Shown here piece by piece: positions 44,857-58,000 of a stretch of DNA of 64,000 bases. Made by a program: the position numbers and the translations under genes. Within the stretch, counting starts at the first letter, position 1. Each line of letters begins with the position of its first letter. Below the pieces are notes generated by a model. It searched no databases, was not told where the DNA came from, and saw only the letters and a list, made by a program, of their open reading frames with translations. The DNA comes from Przewalskia tangutica (Eukaryota > Streptophyta > Magnoliopsida > Solanales > Solanaceae), in contig CM056734.1 in the NCBI GenBank assembly GCA_029844215.1, positions 19,478,501 to 19,542,500 on the forward strand. Direction: 5' to 3'.

Positions 44857-46688
44857 AGCCCAAATCCCGTATAGTATTTAGTAGAAGTTGTTGGAAACTT
44901 CTAAGGGTTCTTGGAGCTATCGGAGCGTACAAATTAGGAGCTAAACCTCGCTCAGGATCGACGTTTATACTTGGATAATATTGGGCTTATCGAGGTAAAT
45001 AAACTTATCCTTCTTTTGTAATTAGAGAATACATACTGTAGAAGTATAAGAATAAGTATAAATACTTAGAAGGATATTCTGAGAATAGAATTGAATCATT
45101 ATCACGAGTAGAAGGGTATAAAAGAAGAAAAATTGAATCGTACTCACATAGACTGTTTTTACAAGAGATCGTATAGCTTACCGGTAGGGAAGTCTTGCCC
45201 AAATTTCCATAGAATGAGAACCCTCGCTTAGAGCTTTATACATCTGATCTAGACATTGATAGGCGATTTGATGATATAGGTCGATACTGTGTGCGACATA
45301 TTCAACTTGGCGGTGGTTTTATGAGAAGGTATGTGATTCTTCCTATACTCTTAAGCATGATATTTTAAGATATATATATATATATATATAGTACGGTAGA
45401 CGTACATGTGTTAACTGAATAATAATTACGGCAATGTCTTTTGACTTAAGCCTGAATAATAATTACGGCAATGTCTTTTGACTTAAGCCTGAATAATAAG
45501 AATCTTGATGCATTTCAAAAGAATACTGAATCATTTTTAACAGAAGAGAAATATTTGGTTTTTAAACAAAAAGCTTAAGAGTTATACTAGCTTTATGGGA
45601 AGTTAGGTATAATAACTTAAGAAGGATAAAAGGAACTGTTTACTTATTTGTTATAAAAAACTTGTATTGATTTTTGTAAGGTGTAGTAAGATTGTTGATA
45701 AATAGACATATTATGATGCTATGTGTGTTAGTGTGTTGTGATGTTGTGTAAGGGGGTCATTCTTGTTGTGCTTACGTCGCTAAACGGTAAGTCAGTTGTA
45801 ATGTTATTATATCACCTACCCCCTTGACTTATTATACCGAGGGCTTGCCACCCTTGATGCGGGTCTATACGGCCTATGCGTCACGTGTGACTATGCGAGT
45901 CGCGGAGTTCCGAGATTGATCATTCCGGTGTTTTAGCCCGACGCGGATGCCCTATGCGGTGCGTGTGACTACGCGGTCTATTGAGACTATGCGATCGCGA
46001 GTCCGGAGAGTACCGGGTTAGCTACCCCGATGCGAGGAATACCTCATGCGGTGCGTGTGTGACCTATGCGGTCGCGGAGTCCGAGATTAGGCACGATATT
46101 GATACTATGGGCGCTGCCTTGCCGATCAGTCGCGGCCTAGAAAAGACCTGTTACAGTTTACCTATTATTGTTTTTGTTTGTGATATGGCACTATGTGCAA
46201 TTGAACTGATTTGCAAATGGTTTTAAATACTTGATTTCATTAAAGTACTTTACAGTTTCACATACTTGGTACTGTTATCTTGACTCCTTCCGGGGCCGTT
46301 CATGCCGCAGGTAAGAAGGCAGTGCTAGATCCACATCCTTAGGATCTTTGCTTTGGTGTCGGGAGCTACATCTTCTCCGGAGGCTCTACTTTTGGGTATG
46401 ATCTCCATGTATTATAGATAGTTTTGTACATTCAGGGTCTGGCGGCCACTGTCCCGCCATAGTTGTTTACTTCCTTAGAAGTGCAGTAGTCCTATTGTAC
46501 AGTTGGGATGTAACTGCAAAACTTGGGTTATATATATATGCCGAAAGGCAAGCTTTTCATCAGATAAACTGTGTCTCATTTTACAACTGTTTCATGTCTT
46601 GTTTTATATTCCACTGATTTCTCTGATATATGACTACTTGGGTGCCCGGGTAAGGCACCAGTCACGGGCCCCGGAACGGGTCGTGACA
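44857..46688 (+). repeat. 3' LTR of element E, 5' truncated
   Basis: Matches 35956-37743 of the 5' LTR; the first about 582 bp are missing. It includes (TA)n 45371-45390 and the dyad GTACG-n5-CGTAC at 45391-45405. It ends gggtcgtgaca. Confidence 0.9.
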
Positions 46689-46826
46689 GGGCAGGACATG
46701 GGGCGGGGTCGGGATGGGTCTTGGCGTGACGGGCCTGGCGGGACGAGGCCATGTCCCATCCCGAGTTTGAGTACCGGTACCGTATTTCAGGCCGGGACCG
46801 GGTCGGCCCGACCCACTCCAGGCCTA
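46689..46826 (-). mobile_element. hAT3 fragment, 5' terminus with terminal inverted repeat
   Basis: The reverse complement begins TAGGCCTGGAGTGGGTCGGG, close to the hAT1 left end (TAGGGCTGGCCAGTGGGTCG), followed by C-rich subterminal sequence and, across element E, the leader at 35085-35373. The preceding 8 bases, acacatag (46827-46834), would be the TSD; its partner is not in the window. It is inserted in the presumed second exon of the gene fragment described at 61568-61776. Confidence 0.82.
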
Positions 46827-46842
46827 ACACATAGTAGCCTAC
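46827..46842 (-). other. Short host remnant between hAT3 and element J (probable exon 2 piece)
   Basis: Sixteen bases of non-transposon sequence. The last five, cctac, are the left TSD of J. Read on the minus strand and joined across J to 61568-61576, they extend the open frame of the gene fragment without a stop (TIGYYV). Confidence 0.5.
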
Positions 46843-48052
46843 TGTCACACCCGTGACTTGGCTCTAGGAAGTCCGAAGACACGACATGCAAGGATTAATG
46901 CATTGTTCCTTGACGTTGTATAATGTGAGTGAGCCATTAAGTGGAAATAATGTGGTAATACAAAAGTGTGAGACATTCGAGTAAGGGAGTGGTCTCAGAA
47001 TGAGAAATGTGTGGTTGAGATACCATTCGAAGGATAAGCAAAGGGTAAAGATATGTGAAATAACACAAAGGCATTCGGTCGAAGGAATTGCTAAGTGTTT
47101 AGCTAAGTGAAGTGTGCAAAGCACATGCGGGAAGTCATATGAGGAACACGGGGTCGAGGACACGTGTAATGCATACTAGAGACTCATGTGAGAAGCTCAT
47201 GAGGATTGAACGAGTCAACAAGAACAATAGAAGAACACAGATAGACATTTGCCCAAGTCTTGGATGTTTGGCCAAGGTCCGAGAATTAAGGAGAATGTGC
47301 GGGAAGGTTGTGAGCAACATTATCAGCTCACATAAGACCGTTGGAACACATAGTGAGTAAACTAAAAAATGGGGAGAAGTAATTAATACATGCTAAGGTA
47401 ATTACTCCCGATTTTAAGAGTTACTTGACAAACGTGAAAATACATGTCCGAGTAGAGGTGTTTGTGGCTTATCATGTTCATACGGGATCAAGGAATGGTG
47501 CGGGTCATGATCCAAGTGTTGCGGGTCATCCAAAGACCATGCGAGGCCCACGAATACAGATGGCACGATCCTAAGAGCTGGAGAGTTGGTACTTGGCGTG
47601 GAGACAAAGTAACAACGTGATCGAGAAGTGCAAGTGAGTGTGTTGTGTTGTGGGGAATGTGTATTACCCCATTACTGAAGGTACGGGTCGTATATATGAC
47701 ATGTGTGAATGTCATCCCTTATTGTAAGGCTTATGCCATCCTTCCCCTTGTCATTTATAGTCTTAGGTGTAGACTATAGGAGGATATCTGATATTGAGTG
47801 TTAGAGTCGACAAACACTAAATGTACAAAGCATAAAAGTCCTTTATTTATTGTGGAGAATAAGATAAAGGTTGGGCGTTTTGTTAGCCCGTAAATATTAT
47901 TGTGCTATTGTTATTTTATTCCGTAATCCCTTTGAGAGTGTTCAACGTATAGAGAGGAGAATGAAAAGAGAATCGGCTTGGGTTAGTTGTGTTCTAACTG
48001 TCGAGCACCATTATAAGGCAAAAAATTATAGGACCTTACAGGTGGTGTGACA
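46843..48052 (+). repeat. 5' LTR of element J
   Basis: A 1210-bp LTR. It differs from its partner (60354-61567) mainly by scattered single-base transitions, the normal ageing pattern, unlike the clustered differences in LTRs A, C and H. Open frames in it on both strands (about 60-100 codons) are shared with the partner but resemble no protein. Confidence 0.92.
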
Positions 48053-48091
48053 ATTGGTATCCCAAAACATTGCCACCTAGAAGGGATATTG
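48053..48091 (+). other. Element J primer site and internal stub
   Basis: TGGTATCCCAAA (48055-48066) matches the first seven bases of an initiator tRNA-Met primer site. After 26 more bases the sequence is cut by element H (TSD tattg at 48087-48091) and continues at 58123 in the region just before RT. Confidence 0.75.
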
Positions 48092-51000
48092 TGTCACGAC
48101 CCGACCCCGGGCCCGCGACTGGTGCCCTACCTAGGCACCCCTTTTGGCATACATCAGAGAATAGCAGCGGAACATACACAACTGATAAAATACTTAAACA
48201 TATAATAACAACAGGCTAGCCGATAAGGCCACCTTCCGTAACTTATACCAATAAAACAGTACTTTTTTTTTTTTACAACCCAATCCACAATGTGACTACA
48301 GACCTCTAAGAATAACAACCCTGGCGGGACAGGGCCCCGCTATACCCCTGAATGTACAACAACTGACAATACCAGGGATAAGCCTCCGAAAGGAGGGAGC
48401 TTCTCCACAGCTGAACAGTGATCCTAAGAGCGAGGATCAAGAATCGTACTCTACTGCGGCGTGAACGCAGCCCGAAGGAGGTCAAGATAACATGTACCAA
48501 ATATGTGAAACTGAAATCAGAATGAAATCATAAGTCTAATAATAAAACGGAGACATATATGATAACTCAATTAACGATAATCGCGTGCCTTACTAACAAT
48601 GAGAGTAAATAGGTGTATACTTACAATATAAAGTAGGAAGCTCACGATCAAAACAGGACCACCCGCCCGCAGTATCATTAAGCAATCCTATTCCTGGGAC
48701 TATTTCACCCGCATAGATCGCGTGGACCCGCATGAGGTATTCCTCGCATGGGACTATTTCACCCGCATGAGCCCTTACGGACTCGCATGAGGTATTCCTC
48801 GCATAGGTTGGACCCGCCCGCATGGGACTATTTCACCCGCATAAGCCCTACGGACTCGCATGAGGTATTCCTCGCATCGTGGGTAGCAAATCCACGGAAA
48901 TATGCAATGCCAAAAACCCGGAATGACCCGCATTATTCTTGAACTACTAGCACAAATCCGCTATCACATAACATAAGCACTACCGGCTTATCATACAATA
49001 TATAAGCAAGTTAAGCAACCCCCTAACTTCTTATTATTCTGTTTCATATACACTCTCATTTTAGTTTACTTAAGGCACTAACATGTTCTTTATAAAAATC
49101 CGGGAATTTAACCCCAAGTACTACGTACTTCTATTCTTTTAAAATGACTCATTTCATTATAAAACTTCCAAGATACTAATAACCGTAGTATCAAGTTACA
49201 ATTTCTTTTCAAGACTAGTCACAGTACTTTTAGAAATAAAATTAGGCTTCTAAATCAAGTTACTTCTTCTCTCGTAAAAGCCTTAGGCAATTGATGCCTT
49301 TAAATCAAATTGCCTTTCAATAAATCAAGCCATTTATCTTTCCATAAAGCCAATATAACCAACTCCCCATAAAGTCGTTATATTCACTTTATACCTAAGT
49401 CAAGTACAATTTCCTATCCAAGGGACTTATACGTTTAAAACGAAACAAGTATCACATTTTTTAAAACTCTTCAAGTCCCTTAACATGCTTAAATTGCTTA
49501 GAGTAAACCACTCTTTAAACTTTCCATAAAGCTATTATAACCAACTTCCCATAAAGCCGTTATACTAGCCTTATACATTACCAATTTACATTTTTCCTTA
49601 TAACCAAGAGACTTAAACTTTCCAACAAACAAGTATTAAAATACTTTCAACATACTTAAAGTCTCTTAACTTTTGAAAATCAAGATATCCTTAATATTTA
49701 ATCAAGTGAGTTAATTCCCTAACTCAAACAACTTGGGCATTCTTAAAATAAGCCAAGGATATCAAATAGACTAGATTTGTCAAAAATATCAGACGCTCAC
49801 CGCACTATACATTTACAACTTAATCATGCTCAAGAGATAAGAAAGTTCCACATACCTCTTGGTTTAATCCACTTGCTAAGTCCAATCGCACGTAGTATGT
49901 CAACCTATAATGACCATAGTACGTCTATTAACTTCTAGTTTCAAACGTAGAATATTCCAAGTGCAAGTCACTAAATTCTACGGAAAATCGGACAGCACTT
50001 CCTTTGTTTATACTAACTTTGCCACCTTTTTCAAGGCCGAATACAATAACCAAACAGCCCCAATAGGCTCACCACAAATTATAAGGTAGTTCAATAAAAT
50101 TGAAAAACCAAACAGCCCAAATTGGCTCACCCCAAACTATAACAAACTAGTCTAAACTATAATGTCAATTCGCAATTGTGCAACAATACAAATCGTTTCC
50201 AATTCCTTTTTAATCCAAGTGGTTTAGTATAACATGATATCAAGCCGCAATCGATTACAACTACTACAATCCTCAAGTAGGTAAACATGCGACGATTCTA
50301 ATTAACGACCAAAATTGTATTTCAATTTCAAAAGGCTAATCATGTCCTTTTCGGTTCTAGGCTTCTACAATCCATGTCACTTATCAAACTTCATAACACA
50401 AATCACATGATCACTTATAACTTATCATAACATGAAATCTTCAATTACAAAAGTAAAACGAAGATTATACCTCAATTAGCCCAATTATGATCCAAGATCA
50501 CAAGTCGCTCCTTAGCAACTTTAGCTCCTCCTTTCGACGTTCCAATCCACTCCAAGCAACCCTTAGAAGCTTATAAAAGACTCATCTTCAAGTTTCAACT
50601 TCAAAGTTGAATAACCCATTAGGTTTTCGCCTTGCGACTAATACGAAAACACCATTTTTCCGGGATCTTTCTATTGAGAAACACTTACAATATCCTTAGG
50701 TACCTTGGTTTAAAGTGGGGGAATTATTGGACAACAATTGAAATTTTTTTCTTGAAACCCTCCCTCTAGCCGAGAGCTCTCTAGTGTGATCTTCAATTTT
50801 TTGTGAAAAAAATGGCTAAGTGTTGGCTCTCTCTTGCTACTAGTAGTTATATAAAGGGGCATGGAGGGTTAAGATCTACACAAATGGTTGGCCTAGATGG
50901 GTTTCACATGGATCAAGTCTAGGTGGCCTTTGACTTAGTCAACTTTGTCAAGCTTCAAGACTAGTAAGACTTGGTCATTTAAATTATGGTCAAATGACCA

Positions 51001-51189
51001 TTCTAACCATGACCATTTCGTCCATGACCATAAGGGGGGGTGACACGTGTCTCCCTCTCAATCGTCGCAATATTTCATTTTCCGACAAATTCCAAAATTC
51101 CGATAAATTTTTACTCGTCTCTAATCTTAACATCTTTTTGTTCTTACGAACGTTCTTATAAACATATCCTGAAATTCCGGGGTGTAACA
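48092..51189 (-). repeat. 3' LTR of element H
   Basis: A 3098-bp LTR, tgtcacgaccc to ggggtgtaaca in plus reading. Hairpin at about 48331-48354, a tract of cctcgcatgggactatttcacccgca-type repeats at about 48690-48890, TATA-like tatataaa at 50848-50855 (minus-strand promoter) and dyad-like text at about 49800. Confidence 0.93.
50848..50855 (-). promoter_or_regulatory. TATA-like box of LTR H
   Basis: TTTATATA on the minus strand, in a context conserved in the other H LTR (57777-57784). A downstream leader of about 90 bases lacks other obvious signals. Confidence 0.6.
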
Positions 51190-51335
51190 TTCTTCCCCCC
51201 TTAGAAACATTCGTCCCCGAATGTTTTTTTTGGGAGTCAAACTTAAAGATAGCGACATAGTCTTCTTTTACAACCCCTACATACCAATAATACCACACGA
51301 GGCCACATAACAATACTCATACTAAAATGTCAAGA
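51190..51335 (-). other. Polypurine tract and spacer of element H
   Basis: The minus strand reads gaacattcggggacgaatgt, then tctaaggggggaagaa before the 3' LTR, as in A, C and D. Confidence 0.85.
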
Positions 51336-52740
51336 TGAACCCCCTGTGTCAATGTCGGTTATCTGCATAAAGCTTCTGCTGACTCTAAGCTTTACTAAAT
51401 AATCTTTCCCGGATAAGCTTCGCCTTATCCACACTCACGAATCAAGTCTGGACCACTTAACCGAACCTCGCCTATGTCAAACCCACCAACCGGCGATCTA
51501 CACTTTCTTACATACTAGGCCTCATACAGGGCCATCCGAATACTGGAAGAGTATCTGTTATCGTACGTAACACAACAAGAGGCAAATAACCTTCCCACCA
51601 CGGAATCAAAACACGGCCCGCTACCTATCCCTAAACGCTGGATAGTACGCTCGCACGCCCGCTCGGCCCGAGAGTGTAATGCAATCGAGACTCACACGTG
51701 CCCTAATCCTTCGAAAAACCTCCGAAGTTATCCGCAACCGAGCTCATCTGTCACATCATAAACGTAGGAACCCCGTGCAGTCTCACAATCTCTCTGCTAT
51801 ACAAGCAAGCCTAATCCTCAGCCGAGTAAGTGGTCCCAATCCGAAAGAACACAACTGGTTTCGCCAGCCTAATTACCATGACCCCCAGGGGGTCGCACTT
51901 CCTCTGAGTACGATGCCACCTCAGAATAAGATCCATAAACTACTCCTCATATCTAGGTTGGGATTTCAATCGCCTGTAATAGCCCACTGGGCTTCTAGTG
52001 CTCAACCATGACCTGCTACTAACCCGGACACTTAAGCAGTAAACTCCGCTATGTCCCTTTTTCCGGTCATCTTACCCATACCTACATCGAGGTCACGACA
52101 CGACTTAGTCGACGCATAATTTAGAACAATAGCATCGCGTGCCTCCCCTAAGACTCGCCGACTAGTCCTGCAGCATCGTACACGCAATCTATCCTCATCT
52201 CACAAAGACTCATCCTGCTACTCAAACAGCTCTTCTCTTCTGAGAGTCGTATCTCTGCATCGTGATCATAATCGATCCTCATATCGCCGCTCTTTACCTC
52301 CTCAACGACGGAAGACTCGAACCTCTCTGATCTAAACTTCCTTAACTTGAAGCAATTAATCGAACCCCAGGCTCCGAATGGCGAAGAATCTCACGGACCA
52401 CGCCCCGCCTATCCGCCGCCTACCGGCAAACTACCCTCGTGTCCGCGACGGCGAGTATCTCAGAATCGCTTGGCTTTCCGGATGGTATAGGATATCAATA
52501 TCACAATCCTCGAGTAACTCTAGCCACCATCGCTGCCGCAAATTCTACCGCCACCGCAGATATATCGAGGCTTTGTGGTCTGCACAAATATCCACATGAA
52601 GTCAGATATACGCCCCGCCCCAAATCTTCAAGGCATGATTTAACCGCCGCCACTCTAAATCGTGAGTGGCGCACTTCCTTTCCCCGCTCCCTAACTACCG
52701 GAAAACATAGCTCTATCCTTCTCGTCATACAAGACACAAC
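51336..52740 (-). pseudogene. pol: Element H integrase and RNase H remnants
   Basis: The nucleotide text parallels element C in order: the aagcttcgccttatccac segment (about 51416) corresponds to KVKLIQERL; about 51480-51560 to MAPYEALYGRKC; about 51820-51970 to the core start and IEIPTW; 52501-52737 (minus) retains RHSRFRVAAVKSCLEDLGRG, corresponding to THDLELAAVIHALKIWRHYL, and the RPQSL remnant of HKSLQ. Frames are scrambled by many indels and no catalytic set can be read through. Confidence 0.72.
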
Positions 52741-54880
52741 CTAGCCCAACACCCAACGTGTTATCAATATAACCTAACCATCTAGTCTCACAGAGGGGTT
52801 AGAATCGTAGTCGTGGTCAACTTATCTTCCAATAATCGAAAGCCTTTCTCATTCCCGAAGTATTCGTATCCTTAATCTCACTTATGGTTCCCGATTCCCT
52901 TTTGTCAGCAACCAAACTTGGTCACTAACTTAGACTTAATTCCTTTGCTTGCCTCATGGCTAAGACTTCATCACAATCACAATTTAGGGGAGGTTTTCCT
53001 TGATCTCACAAGTAGTAACCCTGGTTTCTCCTTTCCCTTGCCAGAGCCTATAACTAGGTGTTACCACATTTTCTCGAAATGTTCTTACGCCCATTATCTA
53101 CTAATGGTCTTTACACTCGTCTGGGTAATCATGACCCGCAACTTACATTAATATCTTTACGATACTTCCTCACCAATTCGTGACGCCGCTCTTAATTACC
53201 CCAACACAACACTTTTCCCACTGCTATCTACAATCAGAACCTATGGCACGACTATACCAAGACCTTACTGCCTTATATCCTTCGCCTAACAACACGGGTA
53301 CACGCAACCCCATAATACGTAAAGCGTCGCTTTTTATGTGGAGAAAACTTATCTCCCATTTCTTCAACTTTTCTGGGCGTCACAACCCCAATCACAGGGT
53401 CCTCTCGCGGCCAGTAATTATCTAATCATCACGCACCGCCTTAAAGTCATGTAGATTTTTAAAACCTACCAAAGTTGCCCTCTTTTCCACGGCAAAGATT
53501 CGTGATTTATTTATTCATGCCTTGCACATTTTCCCGAAATTATTCGGAAGGTCGTGGCCCCGACCGCCACACCAAACCAACTCCAAGTACCTCGGGCATT
53601 TAACATAAATTCCTTCAAAGTCAATTATTACTTACTTTCTGCCTAAATCCACCTCAAATGAACAAATCACACAGACTTATTAAAAACAATTATGTCAAAG
53701 AAGGAAGAATAATTCACTGGTTACCACCACTTCTCTTCCTTTCCACTCGATAACCGCTTATCTAAAACCGTACCAAATCAATCTCTCTCATTGTCACGTT
53801 GGCATCACAAGAGGCCAACTAGTCCGTACTCATAATAACCTCAACGTCAATAATACTCGCTAGGTCCGCTAAGGTCCAACGATCGTATCGTTACGTAATT
53901 ATTATCTACTCGCCGCCTACCACCCATCACTCACGTGTGATCACCGAAAGGTCCTCACGGATTCAGTTCCATTTCTTTACACTGTTGCTCTCCTTTTTCA
54001 CCGGGTCGCATTTCTTCCCGCACTCCCAAACTTATTCTAGCGTGCAGCATAGCCTCCATACCGATTCGAGCCTCTAATCTGGAGTTACTAAATTAAACAA
54101 TACAAGTCCCATTCCGGCTCACAACTGTTCCGGTGGAACACGCCCACGAACCCAGAAATGACTAACTAAACTGGGCCTTGCACTCGTGACTGCCACGTGA
54201 CTACTACCAACTGATCCCATTTCATTTCAAGCTATGAGGCGACCTTTAATAGATCCACAACCCGACTCGGCCATATTTAACTCTTTCCTGGTCCGTCTTA
54301 ACCCTTTACTACCCGAGAAGGCCTTATATACCTAAGGTCTCGGCGGTTATCACATTCTCGTGCTCGCAATTTCCATGCTCCAAGCCTATCTTACCACTCA
54401 GAATCGTACAAAACTTCGCAATATACTATAATCGGGTTGTCTTGTCCACAACAACCGTATTTACTCCATACGGATCTCACCTGCACCATTCTCGAAATCC
54501 TACTACGTAGCTCAATCTATTAACATAGTCTTCCATTTATTCCCGAATAATAACCTCTTAAGGGTCCATTTCCTTCTCGCATACCTCATCATTTCCTAAT
54601 TATCTCAAATTAGTACGTAAAACTTGATGAGAATTCATTAAACTGTTTCATACCGCCTGTATTTATTTAGTCCTTACAAAAGCGGTAATCTAAAATCATC
54701 CTAGCGACACATATGTGACTCCCATACATAACTGCATAGTTGTATGTCACAATACCAACTACAACCATTACTAACTCGATACGCAACCCACGTAATCCTT
54801 CCCGGTCATCACGCTTTCCTCAGAATGCAAACAATCATAACTTGTTAGGAGAGACGACCCTAACCATACGACTTTATCGC
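52741..54880 (-). pseudogene. pol: Element H RT, protease and gag remnants (highly eroded)
   Basis: About 53745-53950 parallels the protease end of element C (16960-17130): aaccgtaccaaatcaatctc and the phrase equivalent to the FDVIMGMDW block. RT and gag are not recognisable at protein level. The total is about 1.1 kb shorter than in element C, so gag and part of RT are probably deleted. Nothing else recognisable is seen. Confidence 0.55.
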
Positions 54881-54934
54881 ACGATCTTAGAGTGAGAAGA
54901 ATGGAAACCAATCCTAAATGTCCTGCGACCTCAC

Positions 54935-54968
54935 GATTATGGATGTGGTGCACAACACACCGATAATC
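54935..54968 (-). other. Leader stem-loop with GTGCAC apex (element H)
   Basis: GATTAT/ATAATC arms around GTGCAC (54948-54953), between PBS and the position of gag. Confidence 0.68.
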
Positions 54969-55012
54969 AAGACTTACTAGACACGGTCTGTAGACACTTT
55001 CCGAGGACTAAT

Positions 55013-55024
55013 CGCTCGATACCA
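55013..55024 (-). other. Altered primer-binding site of element H
   Basis: TGGTATCGAGCG on the minus strand, with the same change as in element E relative to TGGTATCAGAGC in element C. Confidence 0.85.
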
Positions 55025-55028
55025 CTTT

Positions 55029-58000
55029 TGTCACGACCGACCCTCGCTCGCGATCGTGCCCTACCTGGGCACCCCTTTCGCATACATCGAGAATAGCAAT
55101 GAACATACACAATCGATAAAATACTTAAACATATAATAACAACAAAGCTGGCCGATAAGGCCACCTTCCGTAACTTATACCAATAAAACGATTTTTTTTT
55201 ACAACCCAATCCACAATGTGACTACGCACTTAAGAATAACAACCCAAGGGACAGGCCCCGCCATACCCCGAATGTACAACAACCGACAATACCAGGATAA
55301 GCCTCCAAAGGAGGAGCTTCTCCACACCAACAGTGATCCTAAGAGCGAGGATCGTGAACATCTAATCTACTCATGCAGATTTAACGCACTTCGGCGAGGT
55401 CAAGACAACATGTACCAAATATGTGAAATCGAAAGATCAGAATGAAATCATAAGTCTAATAATAAACGGAGACATGTATGATAACTCAATTAATAAAGAT
55501 AATCAGGCCTTACTAACAATGAGAGTAAATAGGTGTATACTTACAATATAAAGTAGGAAGCTCACGATCAAAACAGACCACCCGCCCGCAGATCATTAAG
55601 CAATCCTATTCCCGGACTATTTCACCCGCATAGATCGCGTGGACCCGCATGAGGTATTCCTCGCATGGGACTATTTCACCCGCATGAGCCCTTACGGACT
55701 CGCATGAGGTATTCCTCGCATAGGATGGACCCGCCCGCATGGGACTATTTCACCCGCATAAGCCCTACGGACTCGCATGAGGTATTCCTCGCATCGTGGG
55801 TAGCAAATCCACAGAAATATGCAATGCCACAAACCCGGGGAATGACCCCGCAATTATTACTGAACTACTAGCACAAATCCGGCTATCACACATAACATAA
55901 GCACTACCGGCTTATCATACAATATATAAGCAAGTTAAGCAACCCCCTAACTTCTTATTATTCTGTTTCATATACACTCTCATTTTAGTTTACTTAAGGC
56001 ACTAACATGTTCTTTATAAAAATCCGGGAATTTAACCCCAAGTACTACGTACTTCTATTCTTTTAAAATGACTCATTTCATTATAAAACTTTCAAGATAC
56101 TAATAACTGTAGTATCAAGTTACAATTTCTTTTCAAGACTAGTCACAGTACTTTTAGAAATAAAATTAGGCTTCTAAATCAAGTGACTTCTTCTCTCGTA
56201 AAAGCCTTAGGCAATTGATGCCTTTAAATCAAATTGCCTTTCAATAAATCAAGTCATTTATCTTTCCATAAAGCCAATATAACCAACTCCCCATAAAGTC
56301 GTTATATTCACTTTATACCTAAGTCAAGTACAATTTCCTATCCAAGGGACTTATACGTTTAAAACGAAACAAGTATCACATTCTTTAAAACTCTTCAAGT
56401 CCCTTAACATGCTTAAATTGCTTAGAGTAAACCACTCTTTAAACTTTCCATAAAGCTATTATAACCAACTTTCCATAAAGCCGTTATACTAGCCTTATAC
56501 ATTAGCAATTTACATTTTTCCTTATAACCAAGTGACTTAAACTTTCCAACAAACAAGTATTAAAATACTTTCAACATACTTAAAGTCTCTTAACTTTTGA
56601 AAATCAAGATATCCTTAATATTTAATCAAGTGAGTTAATTCCCTAACTCAAACAACTTGGGCATTCTTAAAATAAGCCAAGGATATCAAATAGACTAGAT
56701 TTGTCAAAAATATCAGACGCTCACCGTACTATACATTTACAACTTAATCATGCTCAAGAGATAAGAAAGTTCCACATACCTCTTCGGTTTAATCCACTTG
56801 CTAAGTCCAATCGTCGTACGTAGTATGTCAACCTATAATGACCATAGTACGTCTATTAACTTCTAGTTTCAAACGTAGAATATTCCAAGTGCAAGTCACT
56901 AAATTCTACGGAAAATCGGACAGCGCTTCCTTTGTTTATACTAACTTTGCCACCTTTTTCAAGGCCGAATACAATAACCAAACAGCCCCAATTGGCTCAC
57001 CACAATTTATAAGGTAGTTCAATACAATTGAATAACCAAATAGCCCCAATTGGCTCACCACAAACGATAACAAACTAGTCTAAACTATAATGTCAACTCG
57101 GCAATTAGGCAACAATACAAATCGTTTCCAATTCCTTTTTAATCCAAGTGGTTTAGTATAACATGATATCAAGCCGCAATCGATTACAACTACTACAATC
57201 CTCAAGTAGGTAAACATGCGACGATTCTAATTAACGACCAAAATTGTATTTCAATTTCAAAAGGTTAATCATGTCCTTTTCGGTTCTAGGCTTCTACAAT
57301 CCATGTCACTTATCAAACTTCATAACACAAATCACATGATCACTTATAACTTATCATAACATGAAATCTTCAATTACAAAAGTAAAACGAAGATTATACC
57401 TCAATTAGCCCAATTATGATCCAAGATCACAAGTCGCTCCTTAGCAACTTTAGCTCCTCCTTTCGACGTTCCAATCCACTCCAAGCAACCCTTAGAAGCT
57501 TATAAAAGACTCATCTTCAAGTTTCAACTTCAAAGTTGAATAACCCATTAGGTTTTCGCCTTGCGACTAATACGAAAACACCATTTTTCCGGGATCTTTC
57601 TATTGAGAAACACTTACAATACCCTTAGGTATCTTGGTTTAAAGTGGGGGAATTATTGGACAACAATTGAAATTTTTTTCTTGAAACCCTCCCTCTAGCC
57701 GAGAACTCTCTAGTGTGATCTTCAAATTTTTGTGAAAAAAATGGCTAAGTGTTGGCTCTCTCTTGCTACTAGTAGTTATATAAAGGGGCATGGAGGGTTA
57801 AGATCTACACAAATGGTTGGCCTAGATGGGTTTCACATGGATCAAGTCTAGGTGGCCTTTGACTTAGTCAACTTTGTCAAGCTTCAAGACTAGTAAGACT
57901 TGGTCATTTAAATTATGGTCAAATGACCATTCTAACCATGACCATTTCGTCCATGACCATAAGGGGGGTGACACGTGTCTCCCTCTCAATCGTCGCAATA

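Larger units (their letters stand above)
35374..46688 (+). mobile_element. Element E: deleted Ty3/Gypsy retrotransposon
   Basis: 5' LTR 35374-37743, PBS-like site, leader, gag, then after solo LTR F the remaining gag, PR, RT, RNase H and part of integrase (to 44856), joined directly to an internal point of the 3' LTR (44857-46688). Flanks are gggcg (35369-35373) and gggca (46689-46693), a TSD with one mismatch, and both flanks are hAT3 sequence, confirming the boundaries. LTRs match those of elements C and F. Internal deletions remove the RT active site and the integrase second half, polypurine tract and start of the 3' LTR. Confidence 0.9.

Noticed and set aside
46689..46826. A separate small MITE with its own terminal repeats
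   Set aside because: Its left end has no TSD of its own and it continues across element E into the hAT leader at 35085-35373, so it is the hAT3 terminus.
46864..47360. Open frames of 60-100 codons conserved in both J LTRs (also 60375-60871) as an LTR-encoded protein
   Set aside because: Frames exist on both strands over the same interval and both copies come from one ancestor at insertion, so sharing is not evidence of selection; no motif is recognisable.
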